Shown here piece by piece: positions 16,311 to 24,073 of a stretch of DNA of 37,207 nt. Made by a program: the position numbers and the translations under genes. Positions within the stretch are counted from its first letter, which is position 1, and each line of letters starts with the position of its first letter. The notes below the pieces were generated by a model. It was not told the origin of the DNA and did no database searches. It saw only the letters and a list, made by a program, of their open reading frames with translations. Source of the DNA: Candidatus Poseidoniales archaeon (GTDB taxonomy: Archaea; Thermoplasmatota; Poseidoniia; Poseidoniales; Poseidoniaceae); assembly GCA_003602485.1 (NCBI GenBank), contig QQSD01000008.1, positions 1 to 37,207 on the forward strand, in the 5' to 3' direction.

Positions 16311-17096
16311 ATGAGCGGAGATTCCATTGAAGCCACAGTTCATCGCTTGGCTCAAACTCCGGGAGGGCAATTATTAGCCTCATTTAGAGATGTCATTCAG
16401 CGTTCGATGAAGTACTATGTTGCGCTCTTTGTAGCAGGATTTCTTGTCGCTTTTCCCTTTTCCAGTGAATTCATAACGTGGCTTATCGATGCAGACCGGC
16501 TTCCTGATGGAGTCGACATCATCGTAATTTCTCCAGTCGAGTTCCTCTTCTTGCAGTTACGCATTGCTGGAACACTGGGTGTGGTGTTGGTCGGTATCGT
16601 GGCAGTGAGTCATGTCGCCATTGCTGGAAGCCGACATCAAGCAGTAAAAGAGCGGATTGAGGAATTAGAATTGACCTTGCCCAAGCCGGGTAAAACCGTG
16701 GTCCTGAGTGTTATCAGTAGCCTGGTTTTAGCCTTGCTTGGCCTTCTGTACGCGTGGGAAGGATTACTCCCGATTCTGCTTGAATACTTGACAAACGATG
16801 CCCAACGTGCGGGCCTTTCAACGGAATGGAGACTTTCGAGCTACGCTGGTTTCATTGTCAATTTAGTTCTGGCCGCTGCCTTGGGTTTCCAGGCTCCAGT
16901 GCTTACAACCATCGTGTTGCGAACTGAACTCGTTGCTCGTGAGCAACTCATTTCTTCTCGACGTATCATCTGGTTCAGTTCCTTCGTGCTTGGAGCTTTT
17001 CTCTCTCCTCCGGACCCACTCTCGCTGTTCCTGGTTGCCTTACCAGTGATTCTTCTGTTCGAACTTGCGTTACTCTACGACCGCATCACTCGGTGA
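16311..17096 (+). CDS. tatC: TatC, Sec-independent protein translocase
   Basis: Membrane core of the twin-arginine system, which moves folded proteins across the membrane. 261 residues, about six membrane helices. Family signs: PVEFLFLQLRIAGTLG after the first outside loop, and FLSPPDPLSLFLVALP followed by LLFELALLYDR, which matches the TatC block with Pro-Asp before helix 5/6. The usual N-terminal HLxELRxR motif is replaced by a sequence like LLASFRDVIQRS, with Ser where the signal-binding Glu is normally found. The frame is open to 16248, inside the previous gene, but the ATG at 16311 begins 4 bases after the PAP2 stop. TatA is not in this window. The end overlaps the convergent PHP gene by 11 bases. 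Confidence 0.85.
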   Translation: MSGDSIEATVHRLAQTPGGQLLASFRDVIQRSMKYYVALFVAGFLVAFPFSSEFITWLIDADRLPDGVDIIVISPVEFLFLQLRIAGTLGVVLVGIVAVSHVAIAGSRHQAVKERIEELELTLPKPGKTVVLSVISSLVLALLGLLYAWEGLLPILLEYLTNDAQRAGLSTEWRLSSYAGFIVNLVLAAALGFQAPVLTTIVLRTELVAREQLISSRRIIWFSSFVLGAFLSPPDPLSLFLVALPVILLFELALLYDRITR

Positions 17097-17973
17097 GCAT
17101 GGGGTGGAGTGCGCCGATCATCACTGGCATGGAGCCAGGGTGCTGCTGATAATCTAAGCCGTGGAAATCAGAACCAACCGTGATGCCCATGTTTCGTTCT
17201 CCAGCCGCCTCCATGAGGGCATGGCGGTACATGTCATCATGGCCGCGATGAACTGCTTCTACCGCATCAACACCAAGTTCCTGAAGCGTATTCATGAGCA
17301 AGGAGACTTCCACGCCATAATACACTGGATGAGCAAGTGATGTAAATCCACCAGCCGACTTCACCGCCTCAACGGCTTCTGCAACCGTCGGTTTTTCATG
17401 CGCCACGAAGGCTGGTAAGCCATCACCCAGCCATTGTTCAAAGGCATCCTGTTTGCTTCGAACATAGCCGAGTTTGACCATCTCCTCTGCGAGGTGTGGA
17501 CGACCTACAGACCCGTCTGCACGTGCGAGTACATCTTCAATATTCACGGGCATGCCCAATGCTTCAAGTCGCTCGCACATGAGCCTCATTCTCGGTTCTC
17601 GTCCAAGTTGTCGTGGCATAAGCCATTGTTTGAATGATTCAATGGATTCCTCGTTGCTGGCAGGGTCGTGTTTTGGAAAGTACGCTAACAAGTGCCATGA
17701 TGACGACGCTCTTTCACGACCTTGGGCTTTGAGGACTTCAGGGTGAGGGGGTGAGGCTGGAGTGCATGTTATTTCCACCCCTGGGACAAATTGGATGCCT
17801 CGAGAACTCGCTTCTTTGGCCGCTTGCTTCCACCCCTTGGTGGTGTCGTGGTCGGTGAGTGCCCAAACCTTGACGCCATGCTGACGCATTAATTCAGCGA
17901 CGTAGGGTACCTCGTGTTGACCGTCACTATTGGTCGAATGTGAATGCAAATCAAAACGCTGTGTCCACATCAT
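17086..17973 (-). CDS. PHP-domain phosphoesterase
   Basis: A metal-dependent phosphoesterase of the PHP family (COG0613, TrpH/RNase AM-like). The metal ligands are seen in DLHSHSTNSDG at the N-terminus, ALTDHDT, PGVEITCT, FTSLAHP and GSDFHG, which is the full series. Known relatives are 3',5'-nucleoside bisphosphate phosphatases and 5'-3' RNA-end exonucleases. The open frame begins at 17988, but the sequence GGAGGTG at 17977-17983 lies inside it and is well spaced from the ATG at 17973 (or 17970), so the start is placed there, giving 295 residues. It is the last gene of a likely minus-strand run that includes 18010-18975. Confidence 0.9.
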   Translation of the reverse strand: MMWTQRFDLHSHSTNSDGQHEVPYVAELMRQHGVKVWALTDHDTTKGWKQAAKEASSRGIQFVPGVEITCTPASPPHPEVLKAQGRERASSSWHLLAYFPKHDPASNEESIESFKQWLMPRQLGREPRMRLMCERLEALGMPVNIEDVLARADGSVGRPHLAEEMVKLGYVRSKQDAFEQWLGDGLPAFVAHEKPTVAEAVEAVKSAGGFTSLAHPVYYGVEVSLLMNTLQELGVDAVEAVHRGHDDMYRHALMEAAGERNMGITVGSDFHGLDYQQHPGSMPVMIGALHPMLTE

Positions 17974-18009
17974 TTCCACCTCCCTCATGGACCTCTTTCA
18001 ATCATTCCA

Positions 18010-18975
18010 TCAAAACAAGTCATCGAGATTGGGAAGATCTGGCGTTACCGTTGTGGGTGCTTGAGTTGGTTTGACCTCTTCAAAAAACAGGTCGTCCAAA
18101 TCAGGGAGTTCAAGTTTTGGAACGACAGGTGAATGTTGCTGTGGGGCGACCTCGGGCTCAGGGGCCTCTTGAGAGACCTCCGGAAGGTCAGGGAGGTCGA
18201 AGTCTGGAACCGTTGGACTTGGTAGGGATGCAGGTTCTGAGACAGGAGGTGGGTTTGACGAAATGTCAGGGAGGTCGAAGTCTGGAACCGTTGGACTTGG
18301 TAGAGATGCAGGTTCTGAGACAGGGTGAGTCGAGGGAAGGTCAGGGAGAGGTACGCTATCAACACCTTCCGTGAGGAAGACTCTGTCGGGTTCGAGACCG
18401 GGAATGGTTCTTGGGTCGATCGGTTCGTTGTCTTCTTGACCCGGCAGGGGGACGGGTTCAACATGAACTCGTTGAAGTGTTTGGCCCGTGATTTCATCGG
18501 CTTGAACAGCTTGTCGTTTGTTCATGGTCGATTCGCTCTGTTCCCAACTTTCTTTCATAGTTTGGTTCACTGCTTCTCCAAATGCACCACTTGAGAGCGT
18601 GCTCATGGCTGAACTTACATCCGTTGTGCCTGCTTGGTCGTTTTGACCAAGAATTGAACTGAGGATGTTGGCGGTTGTAGGGTTCACCTCTTCGTATTGG
18701 CGAGAAGTAGTTGCCACGGTTGTTAACTGGTCTAAATCTTCAGGCCCTCGGTAGTCGGTTGAGCGGCCAAGTTCAGGAATATCTCGTTCGACATTAGCAA
18801 AGCGAGCAACGACCAGAAGAAGGAGTGCAGAGACAATCGCTACAAGTTCTTCCGCTGTTACGCCTGGTTGCCCGAAGCGTTCGAAATACAGGTTTCCACC
18901 CGTGGCCAATAGCAAACTGGCAGCCACCAAGGTTGTGGCGGCTGCGAGACGGGGTGCTCGGGGGTCGGTGGCCAC
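18010..18975 (-). CDS. unknown membrane-anchored protein with repeats
   Basis: Not recognised. 321 residues starting at a GTG. Two membrane helices occupy residues 10-26 (ATTLVAASLLLATGG) and about 41-58 (LVAIVSALLLLVVARF); the rest is soluble, Gln/Ser/Thr-rich at first and then Pro-rich. A 26-residue unit (VSEPASLPSPTVPDFDLPD plus linker) occurs twice in tandem, encoded by a near-perfect DNA repeat. Shorter relatives of the PDLDDLF element occur twice at the C-terminus (LPDLDDLFFEE and LPNLDDLF, the last residues). The repeated acidic-aromatic motifs on a flexible tail look like docking motifs for a partner, which is inference. A TATA-like element lies 25 bases before the GTG. Confidence 0.65.
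   Translation of the reverse strand: MATDPRAPRLAAATTLVAASLLLATGGNLYFERFGQPGVTAEELVAIVSALLLLVVARFANVERDIPELGRSTDYRGPEDLDQLTTVATTSRQYEEVNPTTANILSSILGQNDQAGTTDVSSAMSTLSSGAFGEAVNQTMKESWEQSESTMNKRQAVQADEITGQTLQRVHVEPVPLPGQEDNEPIDPRTIPGLEPDRVFLTEGVDSVPLPDLPSTHPVSEPASLPSPTVPDFDLPDISSNPPPVSEPASLPSPTVPDFDLPDLPEVSQEAPEPEVAPQQHSPVVPKLELPDLDDLFFEEVKPTQAPTTVTPDLPNLDDLF
18187..18324 (-). repeat. tandem repeat, two 60-base copies 78 bases apart
   Basis: Copies at 18187-18246 and 18265-18324 differ at a single base (tagggatg against tagagatg). The 78-base period is a multiple of three, so they encode two in-frame copies of a Pro-rich unit in the membrane-anchored protein. Such close identity suggests a recent duplication. 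Confidence 0.9.
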
Positions 18976-18998
18976 GCTGTGAGGTGGTCGTTCGATGC

Positions 18999-19002
18999 TA
19001 TA
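18999..19002 (-). promoter_or_regulatory. possible TATA box for 18010-18975
   Basis: On the minus strand AATCAATATAGCATCG places a TATA core about 25 bases before the GTG at 18975. That spacing is what a leaderless archaeal transcript would have. There is no Shine-Dalgarno-like sequence before the GTG. Confidence 0.35.
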
Positions 19003-19013
19003 TTGATTCGCCT

Positions 19014-19892
19014 CTATGCTTGAATGGCTAATTCAGCCGCTCGAACGGTGTTTTCCATGAGCATGGCAATGGTCATTGGGCCGACGCCACCGGGGACTGG
19101 GGAAAGCCAACTTGCAACCTCTGCAACCTCTGGGTGAACGTCACCTGCGAGGCGCCAGCCGCGTTCACGGGAATCATCATCAACGCGATTGATGCCAACA
19201 TCAACAACGACTGCTCCTGGTTTGACCCAATCTGGCTGTACCATGTCGGCTTTTCCTACTGCAGCGATGATGACATCTGCTTGCGCACATAATTCCTTGA
19301 TCGATTCGGTTTTCGAGTGAGCGACGGTGACCGTTGCATCAGCACCTCGTGCGGCCATCAGGAGTGCGGCTGGCATGCCCACAATACGTGACCGGCCTAG
19401 TACGACCGCTCGCTTTCCCTTGAGCGGGATATTGGCCCAACTGAGCATCCTCATGACGCCTCTCGGGGTGCAAGGTAACATGCCATCCAGGCGACCTTGA
19501 ACGAGGCGGCCGAGGTTTTCAGGGTGAAATCCATCGACATCCTTTGACGGATGAATGAGGTCTGTGAGTGCATCTTCATCCATGTGGCTTGGGAGTGGGG
19601 ATTGGACGAGGATGCCATGCAAGCCCTCTTGCTGATTCATTGACAAAATATGATTGCGCAAGGTTTCTTCATCGGTTGACTCCTCCAATTCAAGATGTGT
19701 GGATTTGATGCCAAGGCGTTCGCAGGTCTTCACTTTTGAGTTAACATACACGTGCGAAGCAGGATCATTGCCTACGATGATGACGGCGAGATGTGGTGTA
19801 ATACCGACTTCCTTGAGTGCTGCAATGCGTTGTGTAAGTTCAGCTTCCACTTCTTTGGCGCACGCTCGCCCATCAAGCCGTTGCGCAGTCAC
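19014..19892 (-). CDS. folD: FolD, methylene-THF dehydrogenase/cyclohydrolase
   Basis: Bifunctional enzyme interconverting 5,10-methylene-, methenyl- and 10-formyl-tetrahydrofolate with NADP. Family motifs: SHVYVNSKVKTCERLGI (catalytic Tyr and Lys), GILVQSPLPSH, DVDGFHPENLGRL, the dinucleotide-binding VVLGRSRIVGMPAA, and SPVPGGVGPMTIAML near the C-terminus. The frame is open to 20054 but the extra N-terminal part has no family match and would overlap the DUF2892-like gene; a GTG at 19892 begins exactly where FolD proteins begin (TAQRLDG) and gives 292 residues, the usual length. It supplies one-carbon units for purine or formyl transfer. Confidence 0.95.
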   Translation of the reverse strand: MTAQRLDGRACAKEVEAELTQRIAALKEVGITPHLAVIIVGNDPASHVYVNSKVKTCERLGIKSTHLELEESTDEETLRNHILSMNQQEGLHGILVQSPLPSHMDEDALTDLIHPSKDVDGFHPENLGRLVQGRLDGMLPCTPRGVMRMLSWANIPLKGKRAVVLGRSRIVGMPAALLMAARGADATVTVAHSKTESIKELCAQADVIIAAVGKADMVQPDWVKPGAVVVDVGINRVDDDSRERGWRLAGDVHPEVAEVASWLSPVPGGVGPMTIAMLMENTVRAAELAIQA

Positions 19893-19944
19893 ATTGCGTC
19901 CAGTAGCGACGGCTTCTTGAGCATTCGCTTTGATTCTGGGGGGT

Positions 19945-20175
19945 TCACAAAGGGGTTTTGATTCCCATGGCGCGGACGATACACCATCCCGCTCGGGCTT
20001 CGTATATCGCGAAAGCGCCTCCGAGGTATGCGCCTGCAATGGCGTACCATCCAAAACCGATGGAGACCGTGTTGGTCACGAGTAGGAGGGCGAAAATACT
20101 TCCAGCGAGGATTGAGGCGATACCACCAAGGAGTCGGGCTGCTTTCCCACGAGCGTCAATGTTGCATTCTGGCAT
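19945..20175 (-). CDS. small DUF2892/YgaP-like membrane protein
   Basis: 76 residues with two membrane helices (LLGGIASILAGSIFALLLV and YAIAGAYLGGAFAIYEA) and the ending GWCIVRAMGIKTPL, which resembles the C-terminal Cys-x-x-x-R-x-x-G motif of the DUF2892 family (the membrane part of YgaP-like rhodanese proteins). Function not known. The frame is open to 20220, close to the tRNA gene; the ATG at 20175 starts the domain (MPECNIDARGKAAR) as in relatives. It lies 52 bases before folD on the same strand. Confidence 0.7.
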   Translation of the reverse strand: MPECNIDARGKAARLLGGIASILAGSIFALLLVTNTVSIGFGWYAIAGAYLGGAFAIYEARAGWCIVRAMGIKTPL

Positions 20176-20233
20176 GTACTGAAGAATGAACCCTGAGTAT
20201 ATCAAGGGGTGTTTCTCCAATCAAACGGTAAAT

Positions 20234-20310
20234 TGGAGCCAACGGAGGGACTCGAACCCCCGACCGTCTGATTACAAATCAGACGCACTACCAGACTGTG
20301 CTACGTTGGC
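20234..20310 (-). tRNA. tRNA-Thr (anticodon TGT), CCA encoded
   Basis: Folds as a complete cloverleaf on the minus strand: acceptor GCCAACG (20304-20310) with CGTTGGC (20238-20244), D stem GCAC/GTGC, anticodon stem TCTGA/TCAGA with loop TTTGTAA (anticodon TGT at 20274-20276), and T stem GGGGG/CCCTC with one G-T pair and loop TTCGAGT. The discriminator is T (20237), as in many archaeal tRNA-Thr, and CCA is encoded at 20234-20236. No intron. Confidence 0.95.
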
Positions 20311-20317
20311 CTCGGTT

Positions 20318-20332
20318 GTGGCGTAGCGCCAC
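20318..20332. promoter_or_regulatory. hairpin in tRNA-Thr leader
   Basis: GTGGCG-TAG-CGCCAC forms a 6-bp stem with a 3-base loop, 7 bases upstream of the tRNA 5' end on the minus strand. It could be part of the pre-tRNA leader or mark the promoter region between the tRNA and the divergent aminotransferase gene. Confidence 0.3.
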
Positions 20333-20410
20333 CCCTTGATGAATGAAGCGGATGATAGAGGGAAAAATTGACATGGGCAAAACAAAGAACACTGAGCCGT
20401 TGGAGTGTTC

Positions 20411-21694
20411 ATGCGCACCGAGGAGGCAATGCACTACCTCGCCTCGCACGGACAGCAAAAAACAGGTAATGACACCATCTTCAGTTGGTTGGCACGCTAT
20501 CAATCGGCAGCAGCGGCTGGAGCAAGTGCAGTGAATGGGACCATCGGGGCTCTGCTTGAAGATTCAGGCGACCTGGCCATTAACCAAGTCGTTGACCAAG
20601 CATTGCGCCAAGCGCCGGCTGCTGAATTTTCAGCCTATGCTCCGCTCAAGGGCCTTCCAAATTTTTTGGATTTGGCCATATCCCTTGCTTTGGGAGATTC
20701 TCGTGGTCGCCTCGAAGGAATGGGTTTGGGTACGATTGCTACTGCAACACCCGGAGGTTCTGGAGCACTTTACCTCGCAGCATCAAATTTCACGGAGCGT
20801 GGAGAGGCAGTTCTTCTTCGCGACCGACATTGGGGTCCGTACTCTGGATTTCTCGGTGGTTGTGGCCTCAACATCGCCACCTACCCCTTGTTGCCGGACG
20901 GAGATACCGAGACTCCTCACTTTGACCGCGGTTCTTTTGAACATGAAATCGAACGCCTTGCGAGGACACAGACCACCGTTACTACTTGGCTGAACGACCC
21001 TGCTCACAATCCTACTGGGCTTAGCATGCCTGCTGAAAGTCGTCACGCTCTGCTCACCAGTTTCGTAGAATCTGCTGTGCGCAATGAGCACGTTGGACAC
21101 ACCCTTCTCCTTGATGCAGCATACCACCTCTATGCTGAAGAACCACATGGATGGGCAGAGACCATCGCTGATGCTTTAGACGATGGTTTGCCCTGGCCCG
21201 AAAATCTCCTCATTTGCTTTGCGATTTCCCTTTCGAAATCCCACACCATCTACGGCATGAGGACAGGAGCATTGGTTTGCCTCCATCCTGATGAAAGCAG
21301 TCTCTCGCGCCTCAAGGATGTGATGGGTGTTACCGGGCGTCAAACATGGTCTGCCGCACCCCGTGTGGCACAATATGTGCTCAGTGAAATGCACAGTCAC
21401 GAAGAAGGAGGCGCTGCTTGGGCGGTTGAACGAGACAGACTTGCCGATTTACTCAATGTTCGTCGCACCCGTTTTTTACAGGCATGTGAAGACCTTCAAG
21501 TTCAGGTGAATCCGAGCCATGACGGTTTTTTTGCTTGGTATGAATGTGAAGATCCCGAAAGAATCGCAAATGCATGCGCAGACCAACATGTCTACCTTGT
21601 TCCGCTCTCAGGTGGAGTCCGTATCGGTTTGTGTGCTATCCCGACCGAATCAATTGAACGCGTTGCAGAGGCACTTGCAAAAGCCCAAGGGTGA
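20411..21694 (+). CDS. aspartate/aromatic aminotransferase, AspC/TyrB-like
   Basis: A PLP enzyme of fold type I, class I, 427 residues. The pattern fits the AspC/TyrB subgroup: GTIGALLEDSG near the N-terminus, the TPGGSGALYLA cofactor loop, NDPAHNPTG, LLLDAAYHLYA and the Schiff-base Lys in SLSKSHTIYGMRTG, followed by GGVRIGLCAIP with the carboxylate-binding Arg. It moves an amino group between an amino acid (Asp, Tyr, Phe) and 2-oxoglutarate; which amino acid is not settled by sequence. GGAG at 20402-20405 precedes the ATG at 20411 by 5 bases. It is coupled with the next gene by a GTGA overlap. Confidence 0.88.
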   Translation: MRTEEAMHYLASHGQQKTGNDTIFSWLARYQSAAAAGASAVNGTIGALLEDSGDLAINQVVDQALRQAPAAEFSAYAPLKGLPNFLDLAISLALGDSRGRLEGMGLGTIATATPGGSGALYLAASNFTERGEAVLLRDRHWGPYSGFLGGCGLNIATYPLLPDGDTETPHFDRGSFEHEIERLARTQTTVTTWLNDPAHNPTGLSMPAESRHALLTSFVESAVRNEHVGHTLLLDAAYHLYAEEPHGWAETIADALDDGLPWPENLLICFAISLSKSHTIYGMRTGALVCLHPDESSLSRLKDVMGVTGRQTWSAAPRVAQYVLSEMHSHEEGGAAWAVERDRLADLLNVRRTRFLQACEDLQVQVNPSHDGFFAWYECEDPERIANACADQHVYLVPLSGGVRIGLCAIPTESIERVAEALAKAQG

Positions 21695-22074
21695 ATATGA
21701 TGTCTCGGGTGAACAGAGAGAATTTTTTGATTACCGGTTTCGTATGCATCGTTTTTGGGGCTTTTCTTTCTGTAGCCAACCTCGGTTCATTTGCAATTAC
21801 CATCGGCATGTTTGGCATCGTTTTCTTTCTGACAGGAATGACGATGAGTCGACAAGTAGGTCTCTCTCCAGAAGCCGTTGCTGCATGGCAGCCTGATGGA
21901 GAACCTCTACCCGATGCCGGACGCATCATGTTCAGAGTGGACGTGACCTTGGATGAACCCATCTCATCATCAATCCTTTGCGGTCCGTGCGGCCACGTCG
22001 AAGTTCGGGAAGGAACAAAACCCTCACAATATACCTGCACAGCGTGTAATTGCGTGTTGTGGGAAGAGGAATGA
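21691..22074 (+). CDS. unknown membrane protein with zinc ribbon
   Basis: About 127 residues with two membrane helices at residues 10-50 (LITGFVCIVFGAFLSV and ITIGMFGIVFFLTGM), a 50-residue soluble stretch, and a C-terminal zinc-ribbon-like element: CGPCGHVEVREG then CTACNCVLWEEE. The GTG at 21691 overlaps the aminotransferase stop by 4 bases; ATG codons at 21697 and 21700 are also possible. I do not recognise the family. The C-terminal ribbon suggests a small membrane adaptor. Confidence 0.65.
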   Translation: MNMMSRVNRENFLITGFVCIVFGAFLSVANLGSFAITIGMFGIVFFLTGMTMSRQVGLSPEAVAAWQPDGEPLPDAGRIMFRVDVTLDEPISSSILCGPCGHVEVREGTKPSQYTCTACNCVLWEEE

Positions 22075-22135
22075 ATCCCCTTCTTGGGTCATTGAGCAAC
22101 GGTGATTTCAAAGCGGGTGTTCGGCTCGCAGGTGC

Positions 22136-23671
22136 ATGGATGACCTCAACCTGTTGAATCCAGAGCGGGTTTTACTGAGCGTAATGCTCGATGACGACGG
22201 TTGGAGAGGCATCAGTCCGGAAGAGGCTCTCAGCCTATGTGAGTGGGAGGACCAAGCTATTGTAGCAGGGGCAGCTCATGGGTTGCAAAACCATGGTTTA
22301 ATTCAAATTGAAGAACGTGAAAATGAATACTACTATCTTGAGGCCGAGGGGGAGAAAGCAATTGTAGAAGGCTTGCTTGAACTTCGGTTGTGGAATTGGA
22401 TGAATGAACAATCACCACCTACTATGGCGAATCTCCAATTGTATCACGAAAAATATGAAGTCGGACCCGGTCTCGGTTTGCTTAAAAAATTGGGTGTGAC
22501 CATTGAGGGTGGTGTTCTCAAATGGGAGGGCACCGAAAAAATACGCGAAGAAATAAAACTCAGAGAATGGTTTTTGCAGACGCTGCAATCTGTTGCCAAC
22601 TCAGAATATGACAACAATCAATCCAACCCTGAGGAAGCATTCGACCCAGATAGGTGGTCTGATATGGTTGAGCATTTTTCAACAAGAAAGAATTTCATTC
22701 GTAAAGTCGTTCGTACTGAACGAACATACACGTTGGACGAAAAGGCCATTGATCTTGACAGAAGCAGCCTTCATGTTGTTAATCTTGTAACTGACATCAC
22801 ACCTGAATTGCTGCAGAGTGATGCTTGGAAGGAAGCAGAGTTTAGGGCATTTGATGTCACGCTCGACGCCAGCACACCTCGAACTGGCCGAAGCCATCCC
22901 ATGCAGGCTCTCATTGAGCGAATACGTTCAGTCTTCCTCGAGATGGGTTTTTCAGAACTCGTGGACGATTACGTCCAGTCAGCTGGATGGAACATGGACG
23001 CTCTGTTCATTCCCCAAGACCATCCCGCTCGGGAAATGCAGGATACGTTTTATCTCGATGAACCAGCAACTCTTCCACTCCCAAATGACCTGATGGATAC
23101 ATGGAAAGCAATCCATGAACACGGTGGCGAAACAGGGTCAAGCGGATGGGGAGGGTCGTTTTCAAATGAAACAGCTCAGCGCCCACTGCTGCGGACACAC
23201 ACCACCGTCAACACGATTCAGTACCTCGCTCAACATCCTCATGACGCCTGCAGAGTGTTCTCAGTTGACCGTGTATTCCGCAAGGAAGCAATTGATCGAA
23301 CTCATCTTCCAGAATTTCACCAGATTGAGGGTATCATCATGGAGGACGGAGCGAACTTGCAAATGCTTGTGACCACTCTCAAAACTTTCTATGCGAAAAT
23401 GGGCCTCCCTGAAGTAAGGGTTCGCCCCGCCTATTTCCCCTATACCGAACCGAGTTTGGAAATTGAAGTCAAGTGGCGAGGGAAGTGGCTTGAGTTAGGA
23501 GGCGCAGGAATCTTCCGACCCGAAGTCACAGAACCGCTTGGTATCTCATCGCCCGTTCTCGCGTGGGGGATGGGGCTTGAACGATTGGCCATGCTCGTCC
23601 TCGGCCTTGATGACATTCGCCAACTCTACATTTCAGACCTCGAATGGCTAAGACAGCAGCCAATCCTGTGA
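22136..23671 (+). CDS. pheS: phenylalanyl-tRNA synthetase alpha subunit
   Basis: Charges tRNA-Phe with phenylalanine together with PheT. 511 residues, the length of archaeal/eukaryotic alpha subunits, with an N-terminal winged-helix-like region of about 220 residues. The class II core is visible: motif 1 GRSHPMQALIERIRSVFLEM, TTVNTIQYLA, motif 2 in RVFRKEAIDRTHLPEFHQIEG, and motif 3 in GAGIFRPEVTEPLGI to WGMGLERLAML. The partner pheT is not in this window, so the two genes are unlinked or at least not directly adjacent downstream. Start ATG at 22136. Confidence 0.96.
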   Translation: MDDLNLLNPERVLLSVMLDDDGWRGISPEEALSLCEWEDQAIVAGAAHGLQNHGLIQIEERENEYYYLEAEGEKAIVEGLLELRLWNWMNEQSPPTMANLQLYHEKYEVGPGLGLLKKLGVTIEGGVLKWEGTEKIREEIKLREWFLQTLQSVANSEYDNNQSNPEEAFDPDRWSDMVEHFSTRKNFIRKVVRTERTYTLDEKAIDLDRSSLHVVNLVTDITPELLQSDAWKEAEFRAFDVTLDASTPRTGRSHPMQALIERIRSVFLEMGFSELVDDYVQSAGWNMDALFIPQDHPAREMQDTFYLDEPATLPLPNDLMDTWKAIHEHGGETGSSGWGGSFSNETAQRPLLRTHTTVNTIQYLAQHPHDACRVFSVDRVFRKEAIDRTHLPEFHQIEGIIMEDGANLQMLVTTLKTFYAKMGLPEVRVRPAYFPYTEPSLEIEVKWRGKWLELGGAGIFRPEVTEPLGISSPVLAWGMGLERLAMLVLGLDDIRQLYISDLEWLRQQPIL

Positions 23672-23728
23672 TGGATTCGCTGTTTGTGCTACGGTAGAGT
23701 TAATTAGAACAATGACGGAGTAGAAAGC

Positions 23729-24064
23729 ATGCAAGGACAAACTATCTCTCTAATGATGTCAAACGTAGAATCTATTCCCGGTAAGAATATCGTCAATTCC
23801 CTCGGCCTTGTCACCGGTTCTACCGTTCGGGCCAAGAACATTGGAAAGGATATTTTTGCTGGATTCAAAAACCTCGTTGGTGGTGAATTAAAAGTATACA
23901 CGGAGTTGCTGAATGAATCACGTAATGAAGCCATCCAGCGCATGATGATCGATGCTCATGCACGCGGTGCAAACGGTATTGTCAACGTACGTTTCGCCAC
24001 ATCAAACGTTGCAGCGGGTGCCTCAGAATTGTTTTGTTATGGAACTGCTGTTATTGTTGAGTGA
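23729..24064 (+). CDS. UPF0145/YbjQ family protein
   Basis: A 111-residue protein of the YbjQ (DUF74, UPF0145) family, which forms pentameric or decameric rings of unknown function. Family signs: GLVTGSTVRAKNIGKD, the AIQRMMIDAHARGANGIVNV helix-strand, and a C-terminal FCYGTAVIV strand. The length fits the family exactly. A GGAG lies about 10 bases before the ATG. The next gene is a diverged, membrane-anchored relative. Confidence 0.9.
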   Translation: MQGQTISLMMSNVESIPGKNIVNSLGLVTGSTVRAKNIGKDIFAGFKNLVGGELKVYTELLNESRNEAIQRMMIDAHARGANGIVNVRFATSNVAAGASELFCYGTAVIVE

Positions 24065-24073
24065 GGCATCTTC

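Noticed and set aside
18187-18324. Direct repeat that could be mistaken for CRISPR
   Set aside because: Only two copies, 60 bases long with an 18-base gap, period a multiple of three, and in frame within a protein; it is a coding tandem repeat.
19893-20054. N-terminal extension of FolD
   Set aside because: The extra 54 residues have no similarity to FolD and overlap the DUF2892-like gene; the GTG at 19892 matches the family start.
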